Source: Glaciecola punicea ACAM 611
GTDB taxonomy: Bacteria; Pseudomonadota; Gammaproteobacteria; Enterobacterales; Alteromonadaceae
Assembly (NCBI RefSeq): GCF_000252165.1
Contig: NZ_BAET01000025.1
Location: 1 to 42,737 of the forward strand
DNA: 42,737 nucleotides
Direction of reading: 5' to 3'
The translations under genes and the position numbers were made by a program. Shown piece by piece: positions 9,290 to 18,494 of the stretch (within the stretch, counting starts at the first letter, position 1; every line of letters begins with the position of its first letter). The notes under the pieces were generated by a model, which saw only the letters and a program-made list of their open reading frames with translations, searched no databases and had not been told where the DNA came from.

Positions 9290-10043
9290 AAAAGAGACTT
9301 TAGGAAAAACAGTTGGTGTGGTGGTTGCAGTATGTTTCGTATGCTCTATTGTTGTGTCAAGCGCAGCAGTAGGTTTACGCAGCCTGCAGCAAGAAAATGC
9401 CGCGTTGGATAAAAAATCTAATGTGTTAAGTGCAGCTGGATTGCTAGATGAGGCCACAGATAAATCAGACATTGCCGCTATGTACGATGCTTTGGTTGTG
9501 GAGAAGTTTGTTGACTTATCAAGCGGTGAATATGTTGATAAGCCTAGTGAAGACTTCGATATGTACAAAGCAGCGAAAACCGACGAGTTTGGCGTTGAGG
9601 TTGGTAAAAGTAATGTAGGCTTCAAACAGCGCTCAAGCATCGCTATGGTTTATCATATAAAAGACGAGTCTGGAGATGTGTCAAGAATAATTTTACCCGT
9701 CCACGGCAGTGGTCTATGGGACTTGATGTACGGTTTCTTAGCGCTTGATAGTGACGGCCAAACTATTCGAGAATTGATTTATTATCAACATAAAGAAACG
9801 CCAGGACTTGGTGCTGAAATATTAAATCCAGCTTGGCAGCAGAAGTGGGATGGTAAACGGCTGTTTAAAGACGGTGAGGTTGCTATTACGGTCAGAAAGA
9901 ACGTGGGTAACGACAATCCATATGCAGTAGATGGCCTGTCAGGCGCGACCTTAACGAGTAATGGCGTTGAAAATACACTTGTTTATTGGGCTGGGCCGAA
10001 CGGCTTTGGTACCTATCTGAAAAATCAATCTTGGAAATCTTAA
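9279..10043 (+). CDS. nqrC: Na+-NQR subunit C
   Basis: Subunit with one N-terminal membrane helix (about residues 11-32) and a periplasmic FMN-binding domain. The covalent-FMN motif [12 protein letters not shown] puts the flavin on Thr224. 254 residues, as usual. It starts with GTG at 9279, inside the end of nqrB, supported by CGGAGG about 8 bases upstream. FMN from this subunit passes electrons from NqrF/NqrD-E toward NqrB in the established Na+-NQR scheme. Confidence 0.98.
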   Translation: MSAKKETLGKTVGVVVAVCFVCSIVVSSAAVGLRSLQQENAALDKKSNVLSAAGLLDEATDKSDIAAMYDALVVEKFVDLSSGEYVDKPSEDFDMYKAAKTDEFGVEVGKSNVGFKQRSSIAMVYHIKDESGDVSRIILPVHGSGLWDLMYGFLALDSDGQTIRELIYYQHKETPGLGAEILNPAWQQKWDGKRLFKDGEVAITVRKNVGNDNPYAVDGLSGATLTSNGVENTLVYWAGPNGFGTYLKNQSWKS

Positions 10044-10052
10044 GGCAAGAAT

Positions 10053-10685
10053 ATGGCTGATACAAAAGAAATGAAAAAAGCCCTCTTCGGGCCGGTAGTA
10101 GATAGTAACCCTATAGCGCTGCATGTACTTGGTATATGTTCTGCGTTAGCGATCACAACTAAATTAGAGACGGCATTGGTGATGTCCTTAGCGCTCACAG
10201 TAGTGTGTGCTTTTTCTAACTTATTTATCTCGTTAATTCGAAATCAAATACCCTCGAGCGTCCGAATTATTGTGCAAATGACAATTATTGCGTCGTTGGT
10301 AATAGTGGTTGACCAAGTACTTAAAGCATACTCCTATGAAATATCTAAGCAATTATCGGTATTTGTGGGTCTTATTATAACCAACTGCATAGTAATGGGA
10401 CGAGCCGAAGCCTATGCAATGAAGTCGCCCCCTTTCATGAGCTTCCTTGATGGAATAGGCAACGGTTTGGGTTATAGCTTTATATTGATAGTTATAGGTA
10501 TTGTAAAAGAACTTTTCGGCTTTGGTACACTTCTAGGCTACACAATTCTTCCTTTAGTACAAAACGGTGGTTGGTATACAGGTAATGGCTTACTTATTTT
10601 ACCATTTAGCTCGTTTATATTAATAGGCCTAATGATTTGGGCAATACGTGTTGCACGCCCAGAACAAGTCGAACCTAAGGAATAA
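10053..10685 (+). CDS. nqrD: Na+-NQR subunit D
   Basis: Integral membrane subunit of 210 residues with six helices; with NqrE it holds an intramembrane iron centre. The two conserved half-helix cysteines are visible: Cys29 (GICSAL) and Cys112 (TNCIVMG). It begins 9 bases after nqrC. Confidence 0.98.
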   Translation: MADTKEMKKALFGPVVDSNPIALHVLGICSALAITTKLETALVMSLALTVVCAFSNLFISLIRNQIPSSVRIIVQMTIIASLVIVVDQVLKAYSYEISKQLSVFVGLIITNCIVMGRAEAYAMKSPPFMSFLDGIGNGLGYSFILIVIGIVKELFGFGTLLGYTILPLVQNGGWYTGNGLLILPFSSFILIGLMIWAIRVARPEQVEPKE

Positions 10686-10691
10686 GTGGTC

Positions 10692-11300
10692 ATGGAACAA
10701 TATGTATCATTATTTATTAGAGCTGTATTTGTAGAAAATATGGCACTGACGCTTTTCTTGGGCATGTGTACTTTTTTAGCAGTGTCTAAAAAAGTGAAGA
10801 CTTCTATGGGTTTAGGTGTCGCGGTAATTGTGGTGCTGGGTATTTCAGTACCCGTTAACCAAGTTATTTTTACTGTCATTTTGGCGCCTGGTGCACTTGC
10901 TTGGGCTGGTTTTCCTGAAGCTGACCTTAGTTTTTTGAGCTTCTTGACGTTTATTGGCGTAATAGCTGCACTGGTACAGATTTTGGAAATGACATTAGAT
11001 AAGTTCTTTCCGGTTCTGTATAACGCCTTGGGAATATTTTTGCCACTCATTACGGTTAACTGTGCAATATTTGGTGGCGTAGCGTTTGCCGTTCAACGTG
11101 AATACAACTTTACAGAAAGTATTGTTTATGGCATCGGCAGCGGTATAGGCTGGGCAATAGCTATAGTACTATTAGCGGCAGTACGTGAAAAGCTAAAATA
11201 TGCAGATATGCCCGACGGTATCCGCGGTTTAGGTTCAGTATTTATGATTGCGGGCCTTATGGCTCTTGGTTTCCAGTCATTCACCGGCGTTTCGCTGTAA
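10692..11300 (+). CDS. nqrE: Na+-NQR subunit E
   Basis: Integral membrane subunit, inverted-topology homologue of NqrD. I choose the ATG at 10692 (MEQYVSLF), which matches the family N-terminus and has AAGGA 10 bases upstream; the GTG at 10686 only adds two residues. The conserved cysteines are Cys26 (GMCTFLA) and Cys124 (VNCAIFGG), expected to complete the iron site with those of NqrD. 202 residues, six helices. The gene follows nqrD by only six bases. Confidence 0.98.
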   Translation: MEQYVSLFIRAVFVENMALTLFLGMCTFLAVSKKVKTSMGLGVAVIVVLGISVPVNQVIFTVILAPGALAWAGFPEADLSFLSFLTFIGVIAALVQILEMTLDKFFPVLYNALGIFLPLITVNCAIFGGVAFAVQREYNFTESIVYGIGSGIGWAIAIVLLAAVREKLKYADMPDGIRGLGSVFMIAGLMALGFQSFTGVSL

Positions 11301-11321
11301 GGCGATTGAGGAGTTTTTAAA

Positions 11322-12554
11322 GTGGAAAATGTAGATATTTATTTAGGCGTTGGCATGTTCATCGCAATTGTATTGATATTGGTATTTGTTATCATGTTTG
11401 CTAAGTCAAAACTGGTACCTAGTGGCGACGTCAAAATAATGATTAATGATGACCCAAAAAATACCATTATCACTCAAACGGGTGGAAAATTGTTAAGCGC
11501 ACTTTCAGACTCTGGTATTTTTGTGTCATCAGCCTGTGGCGGCGGTGGTTCATGCGGTCAATGTCGGGTTGATATAAAAGGCGGTGGTGGTGAAATACTG
11601 CCGACAGAGCTAGATCACATAACTAAACGCGACGCTAAGCAAGGCTGCCGCCTAGCGTGTCAAGTGGCAATTAAGCAAGACATGCAAATTGAGCTGCCAG
11701 AGGAAGTATTTGGGATCAAAAAGTGGGACTGCGCAGTATTGTCTAACGACAACGTAGCGACATTTATTAAAGAGCTTAAGCTTGGCATTCCTGACGGCGA
11801 AAGCGTGCCGTTTAAAGCCGGTGGTTATATTCAGATAGAAGCGCCGCCTCACCATGTTAAATATAAAGACTTTGACGTACCTCAAACATATCGTAAAGAT
11901 TGGGAACATTTTGGTTTCTTTAATGTTGAATCAAAATGTGAAGAAGAGACTATCCGTGCCTATTCAATGGCAAACTACCCAGAAGAAGCGGGTATCATTT
12001 TGTTGAATGTGCGTATTGCAACACCTCCGCCTAACAATTTGAGTCTGCCTGCTGGCATAATGTCTTCGTTTATTTGGTCATTAACACCAGGTGATAAAGT
12101 GACTATTTCTGGTCCGTTTGGTGAGTTCTTTGCAAAGGACACTGAAGCTGAGATGGTGTTTGTAGGCGGTGGTGCAGGTATGGCGCCTATGCGCTCTCAC
12201 TTGTTTGATCAATTACGTCGTCTAAAGTCTGAACGTAAAATATCGTTCTGGTATGGTGCTCGTTCTTCCCGTGAAATGTTTTATGTCGAAGATTTCGACA
12301 TGTTACAGAAGGAGAATGAAAACTTTAAATGGCACGTCGCGCTTTCCGATCCACAGCCTGAAGATAAGTGGGAAGGCGACACGGGCTTCATACACAACGT
12401 ATTGCTAGAAAAGTACCTAAAAGACCATCCTGCACCAGAAGATTGCGAGTTTTACATGTGTGGTCCACCTATGATGAATGCAGCTGTTATCAGCATGCTC
12501 AAAGATTTAGGCGTAGAAGATGAAAACATTATGCTGGATGATTTCGGCGGCTAA
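11322..12554 (+). CDS. nqrF: Na+-NQR subunit F, NADH-oxidising
   Basis: Electron entry subunit. Residues 1-27 form a membrane anchor; about 35-130 a 2Fe-2S ferredoxin domain with ligands Cys72, Cys78, Cys81 and Cys113; about 130-410 a ferredoxin-NADP reductase-like module with the FAD motif [11 protein letters not shown] and the nucleotide motif [13 protein letters not shown]. The C-terminal DDFGG is family-typical. It starts with GTG, preceded by GAGGAG about 8 bases upstream. Last gene before a strong terminator at 12576-12601, so nqrABCDEF forms one transcription unit and apbE must have its own promoter or depend on read-through. Confidence 0.98.
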   Translation: MENVDIYLGVGMFIAIVLILVFVIMFAKSKLVPSGDVKIMINDDPKNTIITQTGGKLLSALSDSGIFVSSACGGGGSCGQCRVDIKGGGGEILPTELDHITKRDAKQGCRLACQVAIKQDMQIELPEEVFGIKKWDCAVLSNDNVATFIKELKLGIPDGESVPFKAGGYIQIEAPPHHVKYKDFDVPQTYRKDWEHFGFFNVESKCEEETIRAYSMANYPEEAGIILLNVRIATPPPNNLSLPAGIMSSFIWSLTPGDKVTISGPFGEFFAKDTEAEMVFVGGGAGMAPMRSHLFDQLRRLKSERKISFWYGARSSREMFYVEDFDMLQKENENFKWHVALSDPQPEDKWEGDTGFIHNVLLEKYLKDHPAPEDCEFYMCGPPMMNAAVISMLKDLGVEDENIMLDDFGG

Positions 12555-12575
12555 TAATTCACTGTACTAGAATTG

Positions 12576-12601
12576 AAAAAGGGGCTAAAGCCCCTTTTTT
12601 G
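12576..12601 (+). terminator. Strong Rho-independent terminator after nqrF
   Basis: Perfect stem AAAAAGGGGCT / AGCCCCTTTTT with a 2-base nominal loop and a T-run, 22 bases after the nqrF stop. It closes the nqr operon. Confidence 0.92.
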
Positions 12602-12646
12602 TATATTATTTCCCTACCGTCATTCACACTATAAATAAGTATTATT

Positions 12647-13687
12647 ATGAAACTAACACTCAAATTAGCTACACTGACGATTATATTGTCATTCTTCTTA
12701 TGGTCTTGTTCAGGCCAACCGCCAGCCATGGTTACGCTGAATGGCCAAACAATGGGAACCACATATAGTGTCAAATATTTGAACGATGACAAAGCTGTTA
12801 CTCTTCTGTCACCGGCCCAAATGCAAGAGCAAATTGATGCTTTGCTTATAAATGTAAATCAACTAATGTCCACATACATTACTGATTCTGAATTATCGCT
12901 GTTAAATAAGAGTCCTGCTAACGTTGCGTTCCCAATATCAACTCAAACCGAGTATGTCATCACAAAAGCATTGGAACTGCACAGCATAAGCGACGGTATG
13001 TTGGACATTACCGTTGGACCTCTTGTGAATATGTGGGGCTTCGGGCCGCAAAAACGAGCCAATAAAATTCCATCACCTGAGCAGCTTTCATCTGCCATGG
13101 CATACGTAGGAGTAGACAAGTTTCGATTAGCAAATTCAGAAATAGTAAAGTTGCGTCCTAATGTTTACATAGACTTGTCCACTATTGCAAAAGGATATGC
13201 TGTAGACGAAATAGCGGAGTTACTTATGTCTAAAGGTGTCACTAGCTTTTTAATTGAAATAGGCGGTGAAATGCGTGCTGCTGGCGCTAAAGAGAATGAT
13301 GAAAAATGGTTAATAGCGATAGAGAAACCTCTATCAGGTCAGCGCTCTATTCAGCAGATTGTAAGTATAGGCAACAATGCTATTGCAACATCGGGCGATT
13401 ACCGGAATTATTACGAAGAAGACGGGGTCAGATATTCACATCTTATAAGTCCAATTACTGGTTATCCCATTACCCATAATTTAGTGTCGGTTACGGTGGT
13501 AACAGCAAAATCAATTGAGGCAGACGGTTTATCGACTGCACTAATGGTAATGGGTAGTGAAAAAGGCAGAGCGCTTGCTGAAAACGAAGGTATAGCGGCT
13601 TTATTTATCACCAAAGAAGGTGAAGATTTTGTAGAATATCAGTCAAAAGCCTTTATTCAAAACGTACAGGTAATTGAGCAGAATTAG
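12647..13687 (+). CDS. apbE: FAD:protein FMN transferase (flavin transferase)
   Basis: Transfers FMN from FAD to the Ser/Thr of SGAT motifs, here NqrB Thr230 and NqrC Thr224. 346 residues: a lipoprotein signal (hydrophobic 5-18, lipobox LWSC with Cys21 as lipid site), then the ApbE fold beginning with the hallmark LNGQTMGTTYSVKY. DLSTIAKGYAVD, EIGGEMRAAG and the downstream ATSGDYRNYY are conserved ApbE segments around the Mg-FAD site. It is expected on the outer face of the inner membrane, where the NqrB/C acceptor sites are. No good ribosome-binding site precedes the ATG. It lies between the nqrF terminator and nqrM. Confidence 0.97.
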   Translation: MKLTLKLATLTIILSFFLWSCSGQPPAMVTLNGQTMGTTYSVKYLNDDKAVTLLSPAQMQEQIDALLINVNQLMSTYITDSELSLLNKSPANVAFPISTQTEYVITKALELHSISDGMLDITVGPLVNMWGFGPQKRANKIPSPEQLSSAMAYVGVDKFRLANSEIVKLRPNVYIDLSTIAKGYAVDEIAELLMSKGVTSFLIEIGGEMRAAGAKENDEKWLIAIEKPLSGQRSIQQIVSIGNNAIATSGDYRNYYEEDGVRYSHLISPITGYPITHNLVSVTVVTAKSIEADGLSTALMVMGSEKGRALAENEGIAALFITKEGEDFVEYQSKAFIQNVQVIEQN

Positions 13688-13830
13688 ACCAAAAGAGTAT
13701 CTTTGTGATAAAATAATGTTTAGTTAATAGTTGTTAAATAGCATGCGCAAGCGTGTCAGTGAATTCTTTAGCAGTAGTTGACACCGAAGGGTGATTAACA
13801 ATTTGCCGGAGACAGCAGGAGAGTGTTACC

Positions 13831-14064
13831 TTGAGTACATTTATTTTAGCGTTTTGTTTTTTCTTACTTATGTCGTTTGCGATGGCAATAGGGTACATAT
13901 TTCAAAGAAAGAGCATTTCAGGCTCATGCGGGGGTCTAGGCGCATTAGGCGTTGAGAAGGCCTGTGATTGCCCAGAGCCATGCGACAGAAAAAAGGCACG
14001 TCTTGACAGGGAGATGGTTCGCCAGGCAAAACTTGATGAGTGGAAAAGCAAACAAATTCTATAA
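13831..14064 (+). CDS. nqrM: Na+-NQR maturation factor NqrM
   Basis: Small membrane protein (formerly DUF539) needed for Na+-NQR assembly, thought to deliver iron to the NqrD/NqrE cysteine site. 77 residues: one N-terminal helix (about 3-24), then a cysteine-rich segment with Cys33, Cys45, Cys47 and Cys51, the conserved quartet of the family, and a charged tail. The start is TTG at 13831, backed by a good AGGAGAG 8 bases upstream; no ATG is suitable. It is 143 bases downstream of apbE. Confidence 0.95.
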   Translation: MSTFILAFCFFLLMSFAMAIGYIFQRKSISGSCGGLGALGVEKACDCPEPCDRKKARLDREMVRQAKLDEWKSKQIL

Positions 14065-14173
14065 TTATTTATAAGCCTCAGTTAATCTTAAGCTTATACT
14101 GCCTCATCTTTCCTCCTTGCACTCCCAAAACATTCTATAGGTATAGATATATTTTTGTCTGCAGTTCATAATG

Positions 14174-14189
14174 CTGTTATTACATACAG
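14174..14189. promoter_or_regulatory. LexA (SOS) box upstream of dinB
   Basis: CTGT-N8-ACAG exactly matches the LexA half-site pattern, with an AT-rich core as in the consensus. It ends 27 bases before the dinB ATG, as expected for an operator overlapping the promoter of an SOS-induced polymerase gene. Confidence 0.88.
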
Positions 14190-14216
14190 CTGTTTAACCT
14201 CACTATAGAGCCTGCT

Positions 14217-15326
14217 ATGCGAAAATTTATACATGTCGACATGGATGCCTTTTATGTGTCCGTGGAAATAAGAGATAATCCTGCGCTAGCAAATATGCCG
14301 GTCGCGGTGGGTGGCAAATCGGCCCAACGAGGGGTTCTGTCAACCTGCAATTATATTGCCCGTAGCTTTGGTGTGCGCTCTGCAATGCCGACATCTGTGG
14401 CGAAAAGGCTATGCAACGATTTAATTATTGTGCCTGGCAGAATGTCAGTATACCAAGACGTGAGTACGCAAATTCGTGAAATATTTAGTCGTTATACTAA
14501 CTTAGTTGAGCCTCTTTCGTTAGACGAAGCCTATTTAGATGTGACTGACGTCGAACAGTTTGGCGGTTCGGCTACCTTAATCGCCCAAGATATTCGCAAG
14601 CATATACACCTTGAGTTAGGCTTAACAGCATCTGCTGGTATAGCACCATTGAAGTACATTGCTAAAATTGCTTCAGATATGAACAAACCAAATGGCCAGT
14701 ATTTAGTTAAACCTGAGCAAATAATTTCCTTTATTGAACAGTTGCCCTTAAACAAAATTCCAGGAGTGGGCAAGGTGACTTTTGCTAAGTTACAAGCCTT
14801 AGGTTTATACACCGGTCAAGACATTAGAAATACTAATCAGGCTGAATTAGTCCAACGCTTTGGCAAGTTCGGTCTTAGTTTATGGCGCAAATGTCAAGGC
14901 ATAGATAAACGAGGAGTTGAAACTTCACGTATCCGAAAATCGGTAGCAGTAGAGCGCACATTTAGCGAAAATTTAACGACACTAGAAGAATTAACGGTTT
15001 ACTTGCTTAAAAACTTAGTTCCCACGCTCCAAGATCGAGCCGCTAAACACATAGTAACGCGTGAGATAGACAAAATAGGCGTGAAGATAAAATTTGCTGA
15101 CTTTAGACAGACCACTAAAGAACACAAGTGTAGTGATATTAATAAAGCTGTATTAGTAAATTTATTACGCGAAGCTTGGGAGCGAAGAAATGGCAAAGAT
15201 GCGCGCTTGTTGGGCGTTTTTATTGGGTTTTGTGACACTTCAACCGACACACAACACGAACAGTTATCGTTTGAATATAATGATAAATACGCCGATAAGC
15301 ACATTATTTTTGAGAAAAAGGTATAA
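14217..15326 (+). CDS. dinB: DNA polymerase IV (Y-family translesion polymerase)
   Basis: Error-prone polymerase induced by DNA damage. 369 residues (E. coli 351). Catalytic carboxylates are in place: HVDMDAFY (Asp8) and SLDEAYLD (Asp103, Glu104). The steric and finger-palm elements VGGKSAQRGVLSTCNYIAR follow at 31-49, helix-hairpin-helix PGVGKVTFAKLQALG at about 181-195, and the little-finger domain after about 235. A QLSF segment near the C-terminus resembles a beta-clamp-binding motif, with about 20 extra residues beyond it. The perfect LexA box upstream supports SOS control. The DUF1653 gene begins 43 bases later on the same strand. Confidence 0.97.
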   Translation: MRKFIHVDMDAFYVSVEIRDNPALANMPVAVGGKSAQRGVLSTCNYIARSFGVRSAMPTSVAKRLCNDLIIVPGRMSVYQDVSTQIREIFSRYTNLVEPLSLDEAYLDVTDVEQFGGSATLIAQDIRKHIHLELGLTASAGIAPLKYIAKIASDMNKPNGQYLVKPEQIISFIEQLPLNKIPGVGKVTFAKLQALGLYTGQDIRNTNQAELVQRFGKFGLSLWRKCQGIDKRGVETSRIRKSVAVERTFSENLTTLEELTVYLLKNLVPTLQDRAAKHIVTREIDKIGVKIKFADFRQTTKEHKCSDINKAVLVNLLREAWERRNGKDARLLGVFIGFCDTSTDTQHEQLSFEYNDKYADKHIIFEKKV

Positions 15327-15369
15327 ACGTAGACTTGTCACTAAACGACTAAAACCACTGAGGTAATTA

Positions 15370-15588
15370 ATGGTTAACATAAAAAAGGGCAAATACAAGC
15401 ACTACAAAGGTGAGTTTTATGAAGTTATTGACCTAGTCAGGCATTCGGAAGATGAAAGTCTGCTAGTCTTATACAGGCCTTTATATGGCGAAGGATTGCT
15501 ATGGGTAAGGCCCTACGATATGTTTATAGGCCAAGTCCAAACTCAAAATGGTGAGCGCAAAAGATTCGTCTACGTCAGTGCTAGCTAA
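15370..15588 (+). CDS. DUF1653 family protein
   Basis: Small (72 aa) conserved protein of unknown function. KGKYKHYKGEFYEVIDLVRHSEDESL and VLYRPLYGEGLLWVRPYDMF are the recognisable core of DUF1653, a beta-rich domain. No signal peptide or membrane segment. The start is ATG at 15370 with GAGG 7 bases upstream. The short distance from dinB suggests read-through into it during SOS response, but that is only positional. Confidence 0.85.
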   Translation: MVNIKKGKYKHYKGEFYEVIDLVRHSEDESLLVLYRPLYGEGLLWVRPYDMFIGQVQTQNGERKRFVYVSAS

Positions 15589-15669
15589 CGAAAACTTGCT
15601 CACCGTTTCATCTTTGACTATTCATGCTCCATAATGCAAAGCGTTCACCCGTAAAAGGATGATATATTT

Positions 15670-16680
15670 TTACAAGCTTGGTGGATATTTCAGATGATCT
15701 TCCTGCCAGATAGCGACCATAGACTGCGCACTTATATTACCACCCGATATAATCACTAAAATTTGTTGGCGTTTATTACCGATAGAAAGATGTTTTGGAA
15801 CGTTTTGTAAATACTCCTTCACACCTTGCATTACCATGGCGCATGTAGGCTCTATGTGTAATTTTAGTAAATGTTGCAACCACTGTGTCCAATAGGCAAT
15901 TTGCTGTTCGTCTACCTCATAAAATGCGTCTAGCTGCTTTAAGTATTTAAAGGTGTGCTCTCCCACACTTGGGGTGGCAGCGCCGTCTGCTAGGGTAATA
16001 GGTGCCTTGTCTAAGGCGATTATATGGCCAGCCCTGAGCGAGCGCGCTGCGTCGTTTGCCATTAAGGGTTCAACTCCTATAACCTTTGCATTAGGCCTTA
16101 TATGCTTAGCGGCAATGAGCGTACCTGCAGCCAAGCCACCGCCTCCACAAGGAACAAATATCGCATCGATGTCACTAGTCTGTTGCAAAGCTTCAAGTGC
16201 TGCGGTGCCTTGGCCAGCAATAATATCAGGGTGATTGAACGGGGGTATCCAAACAACGCCAGGCTGCTTGCTGGCCAATTCAACCGCCTTGTCTGCGCTT
16301 GGTCTGTCGTCAAACTGTGCTAATGTTGCGCCGTAGTAGGCGGTAGCCGCGGCCTTCACAGTCGATATCGATTTAGTGCAATAAATAGTGACGGGGATGT
16401 TGAAATGCTTAGCTGCATACGCAACGGCTTGTGCATGATTCCCCGATGAGTTAGCAACTATGTGTTTGGGTAAGCTATTATTTTGTGCCAGTTTCGCGAT
16501 AAAGTTGCTTGCACCACGCAGTTTAAAGGCACCAGTCGTTTGTAAGCACTCTACTTTGAAATAAATATCGTGGCCTAGCCATGTATTTAACAAGGTTGAC
16601 TGTACTATGGGCGTTCGCTGCACCATGTGTAATATGCGCTCGTGTGCAAGGCTAATGTCGGTAAAGGAAATGTTTGTCAT
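15670..16680 (-). CDS. Threonine/serine dehydratase-like PLP enzyme (serine racemase family)
   Basis: PLP-dependent fold type II enzyme, probably deaminating L-threonine or L-serine, or racemising serine. 336 residues. The Schiff-base lysine is Lys53 in TTGAFKLRGA; SSGNHAQAVA (about 78-87) binds the substrate carboxylate and CGGGGLAAG (about 178-186) the PLP phosphate. IISGGNIS near the end is also family-typical. It has no C-terminal ACT domain, so it is not the biosynthetic IlvA; catabolic TdcB and serine racemase types both fit. It stands alone, with a pseudogene upstream. Confidence 0.87.
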   Translation of the reverse strand: MTNISFTDISLAHERILHMVQRTPIVQSTLLNTWLGHDIYFKVECLQTTGAFKLRGASNFIAKLAQNNSLPKHIVANSSGNHAQAVAYAAKHFNIPVTIYCTKSISTVKAAATAYYGATLAQFDDRPSADKAVELASKQPGVVWIPPFNHPDIIAGQGTAALEALQQTSDIDAIFVPCGGGGLAAGTLIAAKHIRPNAKVIGVEPLMANDAARSLRAGHIIALDKAPITLADGAATPSVGEHTFKYLKQLDAFYEVDEQQIAYWTQWLQHLLKLHIEPTCAMVMQGVKEYLQNVPKHLSIGNKRQQILVIISGGNISAQSMVAIWQEDHLKYPPSL

Positions 16681-16794
16681 AAAGGCTTTTACTAAGGTTC
16701 TATAGTTTATATTTTCATTAGTTGTAACAGGCTATCATAAACCATTACTAATGCGTATTTTCTATATTTATCATTTATGTTGAATTAAAATAGT

Positions 16795-17080
16795 ATGTCT
16801 TAATAGGCAACGCTATTGAAGTCGACGCCCAAGCCCAAGCCCAAGCCCTGCTAGCCGAGCTTGGCGAAGTACTCGCCGATAATGAGCAGGTGATCCACGC
16901 TTATAAAATGGTCCGTGATTTGCACTTACTTACCAATAAGCGTTTAATTGCCTTTGATAAACAAGGGGTGACGGGGGAAAAGGTCGATTATTTAAGTATC
17001 CCTATAAATCAATAACTCAGTTTAACGTTCAAACCGCGGGTAATTTTGATACTGACTGATAGCTCAAAATTTGGGTATCT
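16795..17080 (+). pseudogene. Remnant of a short bacterial PH-domain protein (bPH / DUF1696 type)
   Basis: The frame from 16806 reads GNAIEVDAQAQAQALL, continues into EQVIHAYKMVRDLHLLTNKRLIAFDK and reaches SIP before a stop at 17013; this is the recognisable first half of the bPH family (usual pattern GNASEVD, then VIRD-FTNKRLILVDKQG-TGKK-VEYHSIPYKSI). After loss of one base near 17001-17003 the similarity resumes in another frame from 17006 (KSITQFNVQTAGNFDTD), is broken by TGA-TAG at 17057-17062, and picks up again as LKIWVS. The start codon region is also damaged: the only nearby ATG (16795) is out of frame. A three-copy GCCCAA repeat at 16827-16844 encodes the AQAQAQ stretch. Confidence 0.85.
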
Positions 17081-17232
17081 AGTCAATCGCAGCGCCTAGC
17101 GTTGAATTGAACAAATAAATTAAGCAGGCCTATTTTTTTTACACTTAATTGGCTAAACACAAACACTAATAATGAATTTTCAGCGTAACAATAGGCATAG
17201 ATTGGTCACTAGGCTTAAGCAGTCAATAATAT

Positions 17233-17859
17233 ATGGGTAAATTAACAGCAATTGTAATGGGTGCTACCGGATTAGTGGGTAAAGCATTAGTTAATCAGCT
17301 ATGCCAAGACGACCGCTACCATAAAATAACATGCTTAGTCAGGGCGCCATTAACAGCTAATAATTATCATGATCCTATGCTTAAAATAGAGCCCTTGGTC
17401 ATTGACTTTACAATACTACAAGACTATCAGGGCTACTTTACTGTTGACCATGTGTACTGCTGTATAGGTACTACCATGAAAAAAGCGGGGAGTAAGTCAG
17501 CGTTTAGAAAAGTCGATTTTGAATACGTGCACGTGTGCGCGCAGTTAGCCAGAGCCCAGCGAGCCAAGAGTTTTGTATGGATCTCATCGATTGGTGCAAA
17601 TGCTAAAAGCAATAATTTTTATTTGCGCGTTAAAGGTGAATTAGAAAATGCCATTTTAACTATGCCCCAGCTACCCAATGCAGCCGCGGTTAGACCCCCC
17701 TTGCTCATGGGAAACAGAAGCGATCACCGACCTGGGGAGGCTTGGGGCATAAAAATCTTAGAAGGTATCTCACCAATAATGAAAGGGCCTTTGGCTAAAT
17801 ATAGACCTGTATATGCTGAGCAAGTGGCAAATGAAATGATTAATCTACAGCTATTCTAA
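17233..17859 (+). CDS. NAD(P)-binding Rossmann-fold protein (HTATIP2/YwnB-like)
   Basis: Atypical short-chain dehydrogenase of 208 residues. The nucleotide-binding MGATGLVGKALV lies at 9-20; WISSIGAN at about 116-123 followed by YLRVKGELE gives a Tyr-X3-Lys pair like that of the SDR active site. Members of this group bind NAD(P) but substrates are mostly unknown, so no reaction is given. The ATG at 17233 has no strong ribosome-binding site. The nearest neighbour upstream is the PH-domain remnant. Confidence 0.8.
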   Translation: MGKLTAIVMGATGLVGKALVNQLCQDDRYHKITCLVRAPLTANNYHDPMLKIEPLVIDFTILQDYQGYFTVDHVYCCIGTTMKKAGSKSAFRKVDFEYVHVCAQLARAQRAKSFVWISSIGANAKSNNFYLRVKGELENAILTMPQLPNAAAVRPPLLMGNRSDHRPGEAWGIKILEGISPIMKGPLAKYRPVYAEQVANEMINLQLF

Positions 17860-17997
17860 TCTTTTAAGCATAATGAACCTTGCTAAGGCAAATTGAGACT
17901 AAAAAAAGTTGATAAGATAGAGCACATGGTGTATTGATTATAAAATCAAAACTTTTGACGTGCCCACTTCAAAAGTCGTCTAAGAAGGAATATCACC

Positions 17998-18363
17998 GTG
18001 AATGTAGTATTACCCAAAAAAATATCAAACTTGTTTGATAAAATAAAAGTAGAGCGCTTCTGGTGGGATGGCGTTCAGGTGAATATTCCCTTTCATTGTA
18101 TTTATGCAATTATTCCTAATCCGATTCCGGACCATTATACTGAAATAAACGGGCTGAATGTGCCTGTTCTAAGATTAGCCGACTACCATGTGCCTATATG
18201 GGACCCCATGCACAATGAGATTAAGCACTTGCCTAAAATTGCAGTTATTTTAACGCATCACGAGGATGAAAATTTTGGCTTATATGCTCACCCAGCGGAC
18301 TGTCAGGATGAAAGCTTTTCGTTGAGCTATGACGACTGGTTTATACGTCAGCGACAGAATTAA
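17998..18363 (+). CDS. Hypothetical protein, possible degenerate CheW-like domain
   Basis: Cytoplasmic protein of 121 residues, no signal peptide. GTG start at 17998 supported by AAGGA 8 bases upstream. I do not recognise a family with certainty. The order of segments (IPFHCIYAIIPNPIP, then INGLNVPVLRLADYHVP, then PKIAVILTHHEDENFGLYAHP) recalls the CheW fold pattern: a strand with a proline-rich turn, a G-x-x-VPVLRLAD segment, then a strand pair ending in GL-hydrophobic. This is a weak, pattern-level resemblance. No chemotaxis gene is nearby. Confidence 0.6.
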   Translation: MNVVLPKKISNLFDKIKVERFWWDGVQVNIPFHCIYAIIPNPIPDHYTEINGLNVPVLRLADYHVPIWDPMHNEIKHLPKIAVILTHHEDENFGLYAHPADCQDESFSLSYDDWFIRQRQN

Positions 18364-18494
18364 AGAAAAAGAAAAAATCAACGTTCATTACATAAAAAAG
18401 TAGTGAGGTAAGAAATAGTGGGCTCAGATTCAAAGCGACTTTTTTAAAAAACTCTCATTGAACCTGGCCCCCTTAATTTTATATCTACTTTCTT

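Noticed and set aside
9230-9640. 136-codon minus-strand frame opposite nqrB/nqrC
   Set aside because: Antisense shadow of two well-supported nqr genes.
16827-16844. Three copies of GCCCAA, considered as a possible CRISPR or regulatory repeat
   Set aside because: The repeat is six bases long without spacers and lies inside the PH-domain remnant, where it encodes Ala-Gln repeats.
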